From Sinohyriopsis cumingii (taxonomy: Eukaryota; Mollusca; Bivalvia; Unionida; Unionidae), in contig CM068825.1 of the NCBI GenBank assembly GCA_028554795.2, positions 96,403,451 to 96,467,450 on the forward strand: 64,000 nt of DNA, in the 5' to 3' direction. The position numbers and the translations under genes are program-made. Positions 22,831-33,289 of the stretch are shown here, piece by piece. Below the pieces are notes generated by a model. The model had not been told where the DNA came from. It ran no database searches and was given only the letters and a program-made list of their open reading frames with translations. Each line of letters starts with the position of its first letter. Position 1 is the stretch's first letter.

Positions 22831-23196
22831 AAAGATGATACATTTTGTAGTACAAGTTGATTATCAAATCTTCAACTGTTGTCAAATTCAGCAAATGTTG
22901 TTGCAATATTTGGGGCTGATATTTAGTCACGAACAAACTTCGTTTTGCGATATCGGGAAGTTTCAACATCATATGCAATATGTTTTATATTTCTCTAATT
23001 GTACGATACGAAATTGCCAATTAGAGATTTGAAAAACATATAGTATATGATGGCAAATATTCACCAACGACCTATGATCGTAAACGATCTTGCAGGGTAA
23101 CGGGAAATATTCTGGTATAATCCAAAATATAACCTGATCGCTGCAATGAGCTTGGTGTTGTTATAAATCTCAAAACCAAAAAAGGCGATCGGAGTA

Positions 23197-23850
23197 TTGG
23201 CATCAGAAGGTTACAGGATAACAGTAAAAGAGGAAAATGGTACTGAATATACACAAATGTTTTTACATGATATTATCTGGACATTGTTCAATGATGATAT
23301 TCCAACTGGAATGCAAGTTTATCATATCAGTGATCAAGGCACCGACAATAACATTGCAAATTTGTCATTACAAGAGGAGTTTAAACAACATCCAATCTAT
23401 AATCTTTACGGGGTTAGCAGAAAAGAGGCTGTCAGAAACAGACAAACAAACATAATTCTCGGTAATCTTGATAAATTTGGTTATTTTCAGGTAATGGTAC
23501 GAGGAAAAAGTACTTATTTTATTTGTTATAAATTACATAGATTTGTTTATCATGGTTCGATTTCTGAAGAACTTGTAATTGATCACATCACTTGTAATAA
23601 AACGGATACTCGTCTCGAAAATGTTCACATTGTTAGTTCTAAAGAAAATACAAGACGCGGCAGAGGAGGTGGTTTTAATTTTGAAAATGACTATAAATCT
23701 GTAATAGCAACTAACTCTACATTAGGAGAAGAAATGCAATTTCTATCAATATACGCGGCCGTAAAGCATTTTAATGTTCACACACAATCAGTCAAACTTG
23801 TTGCTGACGGTATTAACAAATCTGCATTATCAAGAACAAATTTGGAATGA
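23197..23850 (+). CDS. HNH endonuclease, open frame inside the Polinton-like element
   Basis: A 654-nt open stretch. The first in-frame ATG is at 23,257, which would give about 198 residues; there is no ATG between it and the upstream in-frame stop. It carries a clear phage-type HNH motif (HRFVYHG then VIDHITCNKTDTRLENVHIV and SSKENTRR). An N-terminal stretch looks like a second, degenerate HNH half (HDIIWTLFNDDIPTGMQVYH then DNNIANLSL). The C terminus (FLSIYAAVKHFNVHTQSVKL) looks like a NUMOD/helix-turn-helix DNA-binding repeat. Such proteins are usually homing or free-standing nucleases of phages and large DNA viruses. It lies on the strand opposite the polymerase and integrase, between them, and is the least damaged gene of the element. 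Function is inferred from motifs. Confidence 0.75.
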   Translation: MASEGYRITVKEENGTEYTQMFLHDIIWTLFNDDIPTGMQVYHISDQGTDNNIANLSLQEEFKQHPIYNLYGVSRKEAVRNRQTNIILGNLDKFGYFQVMVRGKSTYFICYKLHRFVYHGSISEELVIDHITCNKTDTRLENVHIVSSKENTRRGRGGGFNFENDYKSVIATNSTLGEEMQFLSIYAAVKHFNVHTQSVKLVADGINKSALSRTNLE

Positions 23851-23869
23851 ATATTTTTTTCGATACTCA

Positions 23870-25060
23870 TTTACTGGTTAGTATAGCGGCAACATTGCTG
23901 TTGGTCAAACATCATTTGACATATTTGTTTAGGGCTTCTCTGTCGTATTCGATCCAAATATTACCGTATTCAACATGTTATCGACTTTAATGCTGTTAAG
24001 TAAAATAAGATTATTTTTACTCGTTCAATTTCGAAATGGGCTATGGCATTAACATCACACGAAATATTTGTATTATATCCTCTTCAAGTTGATATGCGTT
24101 CACAACATTAGCTCGAGGAAAAACCATTCCATGTTATTCAACTATTTAACACAAAATTAGTGTTTGCACTCCACTGCAATCAGCTAGCTGATCAAAGATC
24201 GATTATTTAGAAATACCCCTAAGATTTTCTCGCGTCAAGTAGCAGTGGGCCCATTTCATGACAGTTCTCCTGTCATATGCGAAAAATATTTTTTTAAATA
24301 TCTTTTTTAAGTTCCACAACCTCAGAATCTGTTAGCAGTACATCAAAAACCGAGTAAGGATCATATCCAACGATAAGATTAACAGCTTGAGATCCGTTTT
24401 TATCATTGTTCATAAAAACTTTAACTGCATCAAACATCAGGTTCATATTCAGTATTTTAGCCCTGGCAATACTCTTTATTACTCTTTATTAGACAAAAAT
24501 CATATGTATAATGTCGCGATAAAATATATGTTTCAACGAATAGCTGATCTTCGAACTGATATTGATCATGAGTCAAACGTGCTTTATTTACACTGGATTG
24601 TAGAACAATCAGAATTTGATCTTCAAACACCTGTTTTCTATACCTGATGATCAACTCGCTGAAGAACCATATGGCATACTTTAAAATGAACAACTCTATG
24701 TTGCAACGCAATCGCAATGTCAAATATCATCTTGTCAAAAAGACTTTAAAAAATTTGATTTGACTGCTACAGAGTATCTGATATTTTGGGAGATAATTAA
24801 GCCGTTAACGCATATTGGACAACTTGAAGTTTATGGTCGCCAAAAAATATAAACTGCGATTTCATCTTTGAAATACTTTAAACTTGTTGACAGATTTAAC
24901 AACAGATCGAAGACGATATATGATATCGTTGTGCAGACCCGTTAAATGCAAGTGTGTTTTGCTAAAATATGAAAAGATCTACGGTGATCTAATCGGAACG
25001 CTAGCGATCAAGTCAAAAAATCTTTGATCGAATTAGTTGGTATCCAACTGTTAAAATTAT
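23870..25060. other. Unassigned part of the Polinton-like element
   Basis: Short open frames on both strands (for example 24,387-24,647 plus and 24,457-24,723 minus), none with a domain I recognise. The minus strand reads FEHPRANVVNAY-like and YDREALNKYVK phrases near 23,910-24,130, perhaps a further broken element gene. Confidence 0.4.
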
Positions 25061-26035
25061 CACCATAACCGCGGTCATTTGACCAAACTTCGTTACCACG
25101 TCTTTTTATCACTCGTTTGATAACAAATATATATTGTGTTGTTAGTTGAACTTCCTATGACATCTTCATTTGCAAGATCTTTAGCTTGTATGGTACCGGT
25201 ATTGCCATTAGAAACTTGTCAACGACAAACACTTCTTCAGACCAGTTCGGGCTAAGACCTTTTTCAAATTTGTTTACGTTAATGAAATTCTTACACGATC
25301 ACCAAAGTTAAATTTGTGTCTGCGATATATGTTCTCGTTTGGAAGAATCGGATTTTGTATAGCTGTGTTCGGTGACATATTTGATCCACATGCGGATAGA
25401 GACTTATGTTTTGTTTTCTTGTGATCTGATATTGGTGTTAGCAGATCATCAGCACATCTGTTAGTGTTTTTTGCTGTAAGCTACTTGAAGATCTTTTCTT
25501 TCATCGTACGATTTATGCGTTCAACAACGACACTCTTTCCTTCGTTACCGGTAACATATTTTGTTTATATTGTTTTGTTTCAGAAACTGCTCGAACCTCT
25601 TATTAAAAACTCTGATCCATGCATGGTTGGTCCAGATATTTGGTTTTCGCTCCGTCTTAACAATAATATTTTCCTGCGCATTTTTTATCGTCGATCCAGT
25701 TTTATGATCAACAGGAACACTAAACGAATATTTGCTAAAACATTAATAATGATCAAGTATCTTTTGTTATCGTTGTACTGTGCAACGTTTTGCACATAGA
25801 CAAGATCTATTGCCCATATATCATTAACTGCGTTTGCGATGGCCTTTCGACGAAAAAACCTATTTTTATGTTTATGAAGTTCATCTGCTAAAACGTTATG
25901 CGTTCCACTGATATCTGATACAAGTTTCTGAGGCATCGGGTGTGCTTTCACGCGAACGCCAAGTTTATATCTTGCTCCAATGATACTTTGTACTAGTTTC
26001 CTGTCAAATCGTTTTTGCATATTATACGGTTTCAT
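25060..26035 (-). pseudogene. rve-type integrase remnant (element part)
   Basis: The segment 25,685-26,035 reads RRKAIANAVNDIWAIDLVYV followed by YNDNKRYLIIINV, the first catalytic Asp region of Polinton integrases (W-x-A/I-D-L...YLL-IDV). Sequence to the left on the plus map (25,060-25,330) reads, on the minus strand, as the SH3/chromodomain-like tail typical of these enzymes (KFNFGDRVRISL; RRGNEVW...FNSWIPTN). Broken. Confidence 0.8.
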
Positions 26036-26038
26036 ATT

Positions 26039-26386
26039 TTATATATCTTCAAGCATTACACGATTGTAACCTAGTTTGTCGTCGACGTGATCACTGTAAC
26101 AAGTATCATGACGCATCGCAATTGCATCAACTGCATTGTAAAATTCTTGTCCCAGTAACGAATTATCGTTTTCTTCGAGTTCCTGCTCAAGTGGATTAAA
26201 TGGACCTGTATATTTGCGTCCTGGAAATGTCGTACATCTCTTGGCTTTTGGTAATTTGCCAGTAATTCTATGTATATTTATTCCTGATCCGATCGCCGCT
26301 CCGTAATTACACCGCTGACAATAAGGAACTATCTTATTTTGCTCAAGGCACAGATCTTTGTTCACATTATCGCAATTACATTTCAT
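26039..26386 (-). pseudogene. Phospholipase A2-like virion protein (element part)
   Basis: About 115 residues with an N-terminal Cys cluster (CNCDN...YCQRCNYGAAIG), a YTGPFNPL loop resembling the calcium loop Y-x-G-P-G-N of parvovirus VP1 and secreted PLA2, and AIAMRHDTCYSDH, which carries the HD catalytic pair. Family knowledge: such domains help non-enveloped virions leave endosomes. It abuts the integrase remnant and faces the same way. Treated as part of the fossil. Confidence 0.65.
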
Positions 26387-26469
26387 TTATTTTTAATCAC
26401 TGAAACGGGTCAAATTGCTGAATAAACTTTAAAAAGTTAACTTGTTCAACCGATGACTTGGACGCTTAC

Positions 26470-26780
26470 GTTCCAGACATCTGCAAGATAGACATAACGC
26501 AATGATAGCCACAAGCCGAAGTTCCAATTGTCTGAAACTGATTAGAGTTATATTTTATTTATATATATTTTTAGAATGTATTGTTTGATGATATAATCGG
26601 AGGAAAACCAAACGAGTCAAAGTAGTTGTTGTAAAGAGCTACCCAATGCGTTTCAGATCCGTCTTTGAGATTTTGTATATTGATGACACAGCTTTGGTTA
26701 GTTTCTGGTGATCTATTTGCTAAGTCATCTTTTGTGAAAACACCCCGATACATCACTTTCAAAATTATTTAACGCTGACA
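26470..26780 (-). pseudogene. Adenovirus-type (Ulp1-like) cysteine protease remnant
   Basis: The segment reads GVFTKDDL and then THWVALYNNYFDSFGFPP, the catalytic His region of Polinton maturation proteases. Further along the minus strand (about 26,480-26,530) is GTSACGYHC, the catalytic Cys environment. It lies between the PLA2-like and pX-like parts. Broken. Confidence 0.75.
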
Positions 26781-26799
26781 ATTTCATCTTCTGGTTCCC

Positions 26800-26950
26800 G
26801 GTAGCATCAGTTTTCGGCCACGACTTCTACGAATCTGTCTTCTCATTGGGTATGAGTGTAAACCGCTTCCTATCCCTAACAGGTTTGGTAATAAACTTCC
26901 CGCTATCCCTGCTAGCAGCGGGCCTATAAACCCGCACCTGAGCACGTTGC
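26800..26950 (-). pseudogene. Small hydrophobic/basic pX-like virion protein (element part)
   Basis: One minus-strand frame has a glycine/leucine-rich hydrophobic stretch (FIGPLLAGIAGSLLPNLL) followed by an Arg/Lys-rich tail (RRQIRRSRGRK). Polintons and adintoviruses commonly carry such a small protein, compared with adenovirus pX/mu, next to the protease. Assignment rests on composition and neighbourhood. Confidence 0.5.
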
Positions 26951-27187
26951 GGTTCGTTCTTGTGGTTCATTTTTTTGTCATTGGAGTTTATCGTGCTCGT
27001 GTTGCCGGCATTGTTTATAATCATTGATCAGAGAAAATGTAACTGCAATTCATTTATACTAATTTTTTATGCCATGTCTGGATACAGCTCTTTGTCGCTC
27101 CTGATATTGTACCTGGCGCTGAAGCTATATCCTAACGTTCGTAGCACAGGTAATATCTTTGGCGATAGTGCTCTTGTTAAAGTAGCT

Positions 27188-27440
27188 AAGTAGCTATCGT
27201 TACTCCGATTGATCCGTATAGGATCGCTTTCGATGTGGCAAATGCTGTTATTTGTGCTACTGACAGATCAATTATACAAGGTTTACCTTTAAAAATTTTG
27301 TTTATTTGTCGTTGTGTTAGAAGTAATTTTGTTGGAACGTGATTGATTTTAAAATCTATTTTTTGTGAAACTGCTTTTCGTTTAGCTATAGCTTGTGCTA
27401 ATTTGTTTCTTTTTGACCTTGTGACAGATTAATCTCTTGC
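27188..27440 (-). pseudogene. Possible minor virion protein (element part)
   Basis: The minus strand reads LAQAIAKRKAVSQKIDFKIN and later KGKPCIIDLSVAQITAF, then a TAG. A basic/amphipathic start followed by a short beta-like stretch is seen in several Polinton minor virion proteins, but no specific family is claimed. It lies between the pX-like and capsid parts. Confidence 0.35.
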
Positions 27441-27629
27441 AAAATATATTTCATTAGGATTCTGACAGATAAAATTGAATTATCTTACACACTGCACATG
27501 GACAGTCGTCCTATCTCGTACAGTGTCTAGTATAATATATCTGTCAGATGTTATAAGTGCATAAACGTAATATTGTGGAACAACTGGAGGACCATCAACT
27601 CCTAGAACAGTTCCTAACGTAAACGTGAC

Positions 27630-28950
27630 CTAAAACTCAGCGGCTGATCCAATAACTCGTTCGCTGTATTTAGACACATCGAAATGAAATATTGGATAAA
27701 GAGATCGAAACTCTTCGACTGATATCTGAGATCCAGTGTCAACGTCCTGATACATTTGCATTGCTTCCACCAGATACATATACACTCGAGATAAGTTTCT
27801 GGCATTATTATTATTTGCAAAGTTACATTCGCTCGCCCATTCAGGATATTGCTTAGAGTTGATTCTGACGAATATTAGCCTTATATCAGCGCTATCAAAA
27901 ACAAAATTGTTTTGTTCTCTACTGTCACGCCTTTCCTGTTGTTGAAACAGAACAAATATATGTCTTGGCAACTGTTCGCTAGGCACTGTTGTTATTCGCC
28001 ATGCGCTATCGGTTGAATTTGTCACTGCAATTTGATAAACCATATGATGTTCCAAGTATATCTTTCTGCTGTACGCGGCTAACATTTTCTGAAGTTCTAT
28101 TAGTTTTGAAACGGACAGTACAATTCGTGGCATCCACAATGCCAGTCGTGAAATCATAAATTGACAATCAGCACCACCGACCCGCAGCAGACTATCGTTC
28201 TGATCAGCTCTGTCAATTATAAGCGTATGTTTGATACCACGACTAACAACGTTAGCAGTTGTAGGGGCGGAAAAACCAAAATACTGTGCTCAACGGATGC
28301 ATCATAGTAATTTTGTATAGTTCTGCAAACGCATTTCGTTTGGCATGTCCCTCGTTATAATTTGGTCACCTAACTTTACCGAGGGCACATCGTATTGCCG
28401 CTGCAGCAATACTTCCGGCATCTGCTGTAAGTACTGCTACGGTATTTTGTGCTGCTGAATTACCATCAGCTGGCGTTAGAATCAGTCCATTATTTTCTGC
28501 AACGTTATCATCGGTGCCAGTTTTAAACTCGTTTGAAATAGCATCTCCAGTACCGGTATCTTTGAACCACATCATATTTATTGCAGTAGATCTCGAGTAA
28601 TCATCACTGAACGACATAATTTAAGAATAGTTCTTGCTATCGGCAAGTGCATAAAAGTATCTTCGACTGTTTGATTTGCGACGTGATATCTAGCGCTTTT
28701 GAATAAACTGCAACCGTTGTTAACGAGTGATATTTCAACACCAGCTGCAATTGCTACCGGAGGATTAGCAACTGTCAGTATACTTCCTTGTACTTCAAGT
28801 ACTGCTTTTTGAGGAAGTAAAAACACATCTTCGTCTCGTGTATTAAATTTTCTAATCTTGCTAGATTGATTTTAGAGTTCTCGTCGAGATATTCAATATA
28901 CTCGAACTCCGTTGCAGAGTCGTCTATGGTTATCTCATCAGCAAGGTCAA
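27630..28950 (-). pseudogene. Double-jelly-roll major capsid protein remnant (element part)
   Basis: The N-terminal side (28,578-28,826) reads FLLPQKAVLEVQGSILTVAN and SARYHVANQTVED, matching the first jelly roll of Polinton capsids (LP-KA-LEV-G...Y-I-G-QTVE). 28,366-28,617 continues with the loop region (MWFKDTGTGDA). The C-terminal side (27,630-28,157) has PRHIFVLFQQQERRD, VFDSADIRLIFVRINSKQYP and a VEAMQMYQD-type helix typical of the second jelly roll. Broken in a few places. Confidence 0.8.
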
Positions 28951-28959
28951 GGTAATTTC

Positions 28960-29630
28960 AATATACATTTTTATTGTAATCGTTAGATAAAATTGTGATT
29001 ATTTTAAAACACATAAACCGCAGCAACATCAAGCTGAGTGTTAGCACTCCGATGTATAACTCGTGTTATTACCTTTCTAATAATATTTTCTCCGGCCGGA
29101 GACAACAATTTTATTATTGTTATTATCATCGTAGGTGCCTGTTTCTGACGATGGAGATATTTCAGAAATAACATGTTTTATATCTGAACCACGTATCACT
29201 CCACCTTTTTTTGAGCAGCGATCTGTTGTCAGACAGCTGATTCTGCTGCATGTGCGGCTCCTGTTGCAAAAGACTTTGACGCGTCTAACGCGATATGTGC
29301 TACTTTGTAAGCTATTCCATGTATATTTTCGATTATCTTTGAGACGATATTCCCGAAAAAAACACCTACTACTTTTCTGTGTTAAATTTATCTTCGTTTT
29401 ATTTTGCTTTACAAAATGTCTGATAAATTTGACTGGTAAGATAGCTGACTATGGTTAGTTTCTGACACGTAGATGCAGATAATATGTCATAATTTCACTG
29501 TTAAGATCAATTTGACGATCTGATTGATCAGTAAGTGTCATGACCGGAAATAACAACATGAGTAAACAATTGTAAATCTTTTAACTGAATACCCCCCGCT
29601 AACATAAATAACTCACAAGTTGTAAGTTAG
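28960..29630. other. Unassigned part of the Polinton-like element
   Basis: On the minus strand near 29,200-29,300 there is an Ala-rich helix-like phrase (ALDASKSFATGAAHAAESAV) resembling minor capsid proteins, but not enough to assign. A plus-strand frame at 29,135-29,458 looks like its antisense shadow. Confidence 0.35.
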
Positions 29631-29639
29631 GCACAAATT

Positions 29640-30760
29640 AGTGCGTTAGATAATAATAAGTTGTCATTATCTGGTGGGATGATGTCTGGAAACATAGATA
29701 TGGATGGGAAATTAATATTTAATACTCTACTTTATAACACAACTTTGACCTTTAACGATTCTGTAACAAGTGTAAAGTTTGTCAAGTACAACTTTATAAT
29801 AAAATCCGGTGATAATATGGTGGGAAATCTGGACATGGAATAAAGATAACAACTACGGCAATTCCAATGAGCAGTATCAGATTTAACAAATAAAAATTAC
29901 GTCCACGATAACATAACAACAAATATATTGCATCACGAGTAGCAAAATCCGGTGACACAATGAAAGGTATATTAAGCATGGGCTCGAATAAAATACAACT
30001 TATAATCCAGTCGCCCCGTTTGATCTTGGAAATAAAATGTAAGTGGACGCTCAAGTACGTGAAGCAGAGCGAATACAATTATTTCTGCATATGCCAATTA
30101 TCTAAAAAAATACGGTGGTACAGTTACAGGTGTGACAGATATGGCTGCAAAAATATAACTTCCACGTATGTACCCGTTTCTACATGCGATCTTACCAATA
30201 AACAGTACGTGGACAGTGTTACACAATCACAAGCTATTGTTGGTATTACAAAACAAGCTAAAAATAGTGTCGGTCACATTCCACATCTCCCAATCCTGTT
30301 AATAATCGTTATGGTTTTGCTGCAACAGTCTCAAGTTATTAATCGGATAATAATCCAAGTTATGTGTTTGCGTTTAACAGTCCTATATCTTAAAGGTTAG
30401 AGTGGATCACAGACGGATAAATATTCAACTTTTGGATTAACATACAGTGTCTAACGGCTGTAGCAATATGGAAATTTCAATTTTGAGGTCAGATAAATGC
30501 TAATACCGGATCCATTTATGATTGGCGATTAGAAGGATCTATCGATAATGCGATATGTGATGATCTGTATAAGGGATTGGGTTGAATTCGTTACTACTAC
30601 TTCTAAGCAATTGTCACTTCCTCCTGAAGTAACCTCAAACAAGTACTCGTATTTCCGGATCTATGTTTACAAAGTTGTAGGTCCTCACCAAGGTTTGTCG
30701 ATGTTTCAGATATATACACTCGATGGCCTTGTAAAAGTCATTGCGATTTTATTGTATTTG
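29640..30760 (+). pseudogene. Fibre-like (receptor-binding spike) protein remnant
   Basis: The plus strand carries at least three repeats of the tail-fibre type 'SG-MMSGNIDMDG', 'SGDNMVGNLDM' and 'KGILSMGSNKI', and CDLTNKQYVDS, the linker seen between shaft repeats in phage and adenovirus-like fibres. A region near 30,280-30,420 resembles the beginning of a C-terminal head. It is opposite in strand to the capsid gene. Broken. Confidence 0.6.
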
Positions 30761-30779
30761 TAATCAATAATTTATATTG

Positions 30780-32960
30780 ATTCTCCATCGATCAGATTCG
30801 CAAAAGAGTTTTATAATTTTATACTAAACAAGAAAACGGAGATCGAATAGCTGATGTTGGTTCGCAAGACCCAGAGAGTATTGAGGAAGCAAGAGCTGTG
30901 AAAATAATTGCTCGAATGAAAAAATTAACTTTACTTTCGCTTGGTTTAACTGAGAACAGCGATAACTTTGGCAGTGTCTCAGGAATGAGATGCCCTCAAC
31001 TGAGATATGCGATCAGAAACTTTGATATAATTAGCAAATACTGACCTGTAAGCGACTGTGAGGAGCGGCGACTAAAATTTCAAAAATATTTTATAAATAC
31101 ACTCCTTGAGCAAAAGAAAGAAAATGTTTGAACGATTGATAAATCTTACTTTGTAAAAACAACATTTCATGGTGGTAAAAAACCAGAGTAAGGGCGACTA
31201 AAGAAGATTCATACTGAACTTGAGAAACTAGCTGAAACAAGGAAACACAAGTTTCTTAAAAACCATAAGCTTAAGGATACACTTGCTTAGCATATAGTAT
31301 TTATAGTACTCGATATGGACTATTATGATAAAAATATAAATAGTAAATAACAGTACTGACACTAACATGCTAACAACAGCATATCTAGTTTTCATAGACT
31401 CTCTCACCGGCGAGAAAGAAAAGTACGACGTTTATCACATTAACGCTGCACTAAACACAGAAACAGAAAATGAGTCTAGAATTGAGTTATATAATGATGT
31501 CGAACGAGACAATTTTTATCAAGAGCTTGACGATATTACAACTGTAAAACCCATTATTCATATATAAAAAGGTATGAAATACATAATTGTTCAAAAATAT
31601 TGTGTTGAACAACTATACAAAAGAAGCTGGAAAGTTACTGACAGAAACAAAATACAGAAATATCAAAGAGCTGATTGCTGGGCACCTAAACCTACCAACC
31701 ATAGATATAGGGCAAGCTGATATTCGCTTTAAGTTTTGCAATAGCATATGCAGTTCTCGGGCAGCATCTAGTACTTAAACAATTTTAAACTGGGTTAGTT
31801 GTCTTATATTGTTAGTTATGTCGGCGAAACAGAAGATATTGATCGTGATAGAGTCAATGGTATTACTTAAATACCAACATATTTTGATCCTGCATTTTCA
31901 TCCTCATCTTTAACAGATATCAGATATGGTGATATCTCATCTAAAGTATAGAGAGTTTCTTGCCGATCGTGTTAAAAACAAATTTAGTGCTCTGATCGAT
32001 AAAGCTTCATGTGAAAATATTTTTGCTACGGCAACTGAAATAAGTACCAAAACAGTTTCATAATGACAAAAATAGAATTAATCGACTTCAACCACATATC
32101 ATTTAGTTTCTCAGATAACGACAGCAACGAGCTGATCAAATATTACAGGCACTATCATTAAAACATTACTGTATCAGACGCGCCAGAAAATATTACAGCA
32201 GAATGATAAGCGTGCTAAACTATGTTCCAACTGTGTTAACAAAGGCAGGAATAGCATCAGCAGGAGGAACAGCAAATCCATTATTGCTGATAGTGTCAGG
32301 AGCAGGTATTGCGTTATCATCGATCAATACAAAATTGGAACCAAAATATGAGAACAAAAACGCGACTTGTAAGATAGCAACAGCGACTTATAATATTGAA
32401 TCAACTTGGAGCTTATCTCAGAGGTGAAAAGTTTATAATGTTAGAGCTGATACAAGAACCCCTAGTAAAGGACGATTTTATTGTTGATATTATACCAAAC
32501 AGAGTTGTAAAATAGGAAAAACAGTATTTAGTAAAATTTGTGTGAAATATGAAATACAATGGAAGATATTACAGTAGAAAATAACACGCTAAAGATGAAG
32601 AGAATTCTCTTTCAGGTTATCCTTGACAACGAACAGTATAGCACGTACTTCAAAAATAGGAATCAGTTAAAGTTGTCTCATGATTGTAATGATTATTCAG
32701 AATATTTTGATAAACTTGCTTTGATCACAAAGGAGCTCGTTAAAACTGTTGATATAATCCAATATCGCACAAATAAATACACAAAAATTACAGTAGATGA
32801 TGAACTCTAAAAAATGTTACGTTAATAAAATAAAAGTTTCACATGGAAGCTTTATAAAAATGTTAGAACCTGATTCTCTTATCAGCGGTAGAATAAATAT
32901 ATACTTGTTCTGTCATGACGATGAGAGTTATATTATTGCAAAAGCCGAAACGCTATAAAT
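30780..32960 (+). other. Plus-strand cassette of unassigned small frames in the Polinton-like element
   Basis: Short plus frames at 31,367-31,567 (66 residues, acidic; starts MLTTAYLVFIDSLTGEKEKY), 31,587-31,778, 32,203-32,427 (Ala/Gly-rich hydrophobic stretch, possible membrane or capsid-penetration peptide) and 32,559-32,810 (83 residues, charged helix-like). None has a domain I recognise. Their shared strand and position between the fibre and the right end suggest accessory genes. Confidence 0.4.
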
Positions 32961-32969
32961 ATCTCGAGA

Positions 32970-33272
32970 AATCTCTTGCAATTTTGTGTGAAATATCATA
33001 TAGCAATCACTAGCAGTTTTGTGTGAAATATATTAGTAGTCTTATATAAGGGGTGTTTCTGGATCAAACCCATATTTGGTTTGAAGATGGCGACTATTCA
33101 ATAACATGTCCTCGTGTTGGTAATCGATTATGAAATAAATTTTGTTTCCAAGCAAAATTGTTTTCGTAGTTGTTTAGACTAACTTGAGGGGGCTATGGAG
33201 GGGATAAGAATTATGTTGTCGTCCAATACAAAATAGGGTTTGGGGCCAGAAACCCCCTTATATAAGACTACT
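32970..33272. repeat. Right terminal inverted repeat of the Polinton-like element
   Basis: Partner of 20,485-20,807. Its two edges (gtagtcttatataaggggtg near 33,032 and cccccttatataagactact at the end) are inverted copies of one another, so the repeat has a foldback inside it. Confidence 0.9.
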
Positions 33273-33289
33273 AATATACTACTAAGATT

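Larger units (their letters stand above)
20485..33272. mobile_element. Polinton/Maverick (adintovirus-like) element, old and broken
   Basis: About 12.8 kb bounded by inverted repeats of roughly 300 bp and flanked by TAATAT-like hexamers (20,479-20,484 and 33,272-33,277), in keeping with the 6-bp duplications known for Polintons. Recognisable parts are, on the minus strand, DNA polymerase B near the left end, rve integrase, PLA2-like protein, adenovirus-type protease, pX-like protein and major capsid protein; on the plus strand, an HNH nuclease, a fibre-like protein and several unassigned small frames. No packaging ATPase was recognised. The element carries dozens of breaks spread over most parts, and its two ends have diverged to perhaps four fifths identity by eye, so the insertion is old. 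The HNH frame is the longest part still open. Confidence 0.9.

Noticed and set aside
29135-29458. 107-residue plus-strand open frame in the Polinton-like element
   Set aside because: Most likely antisense to a minus-strand virion gene remnant; no motif of its own.
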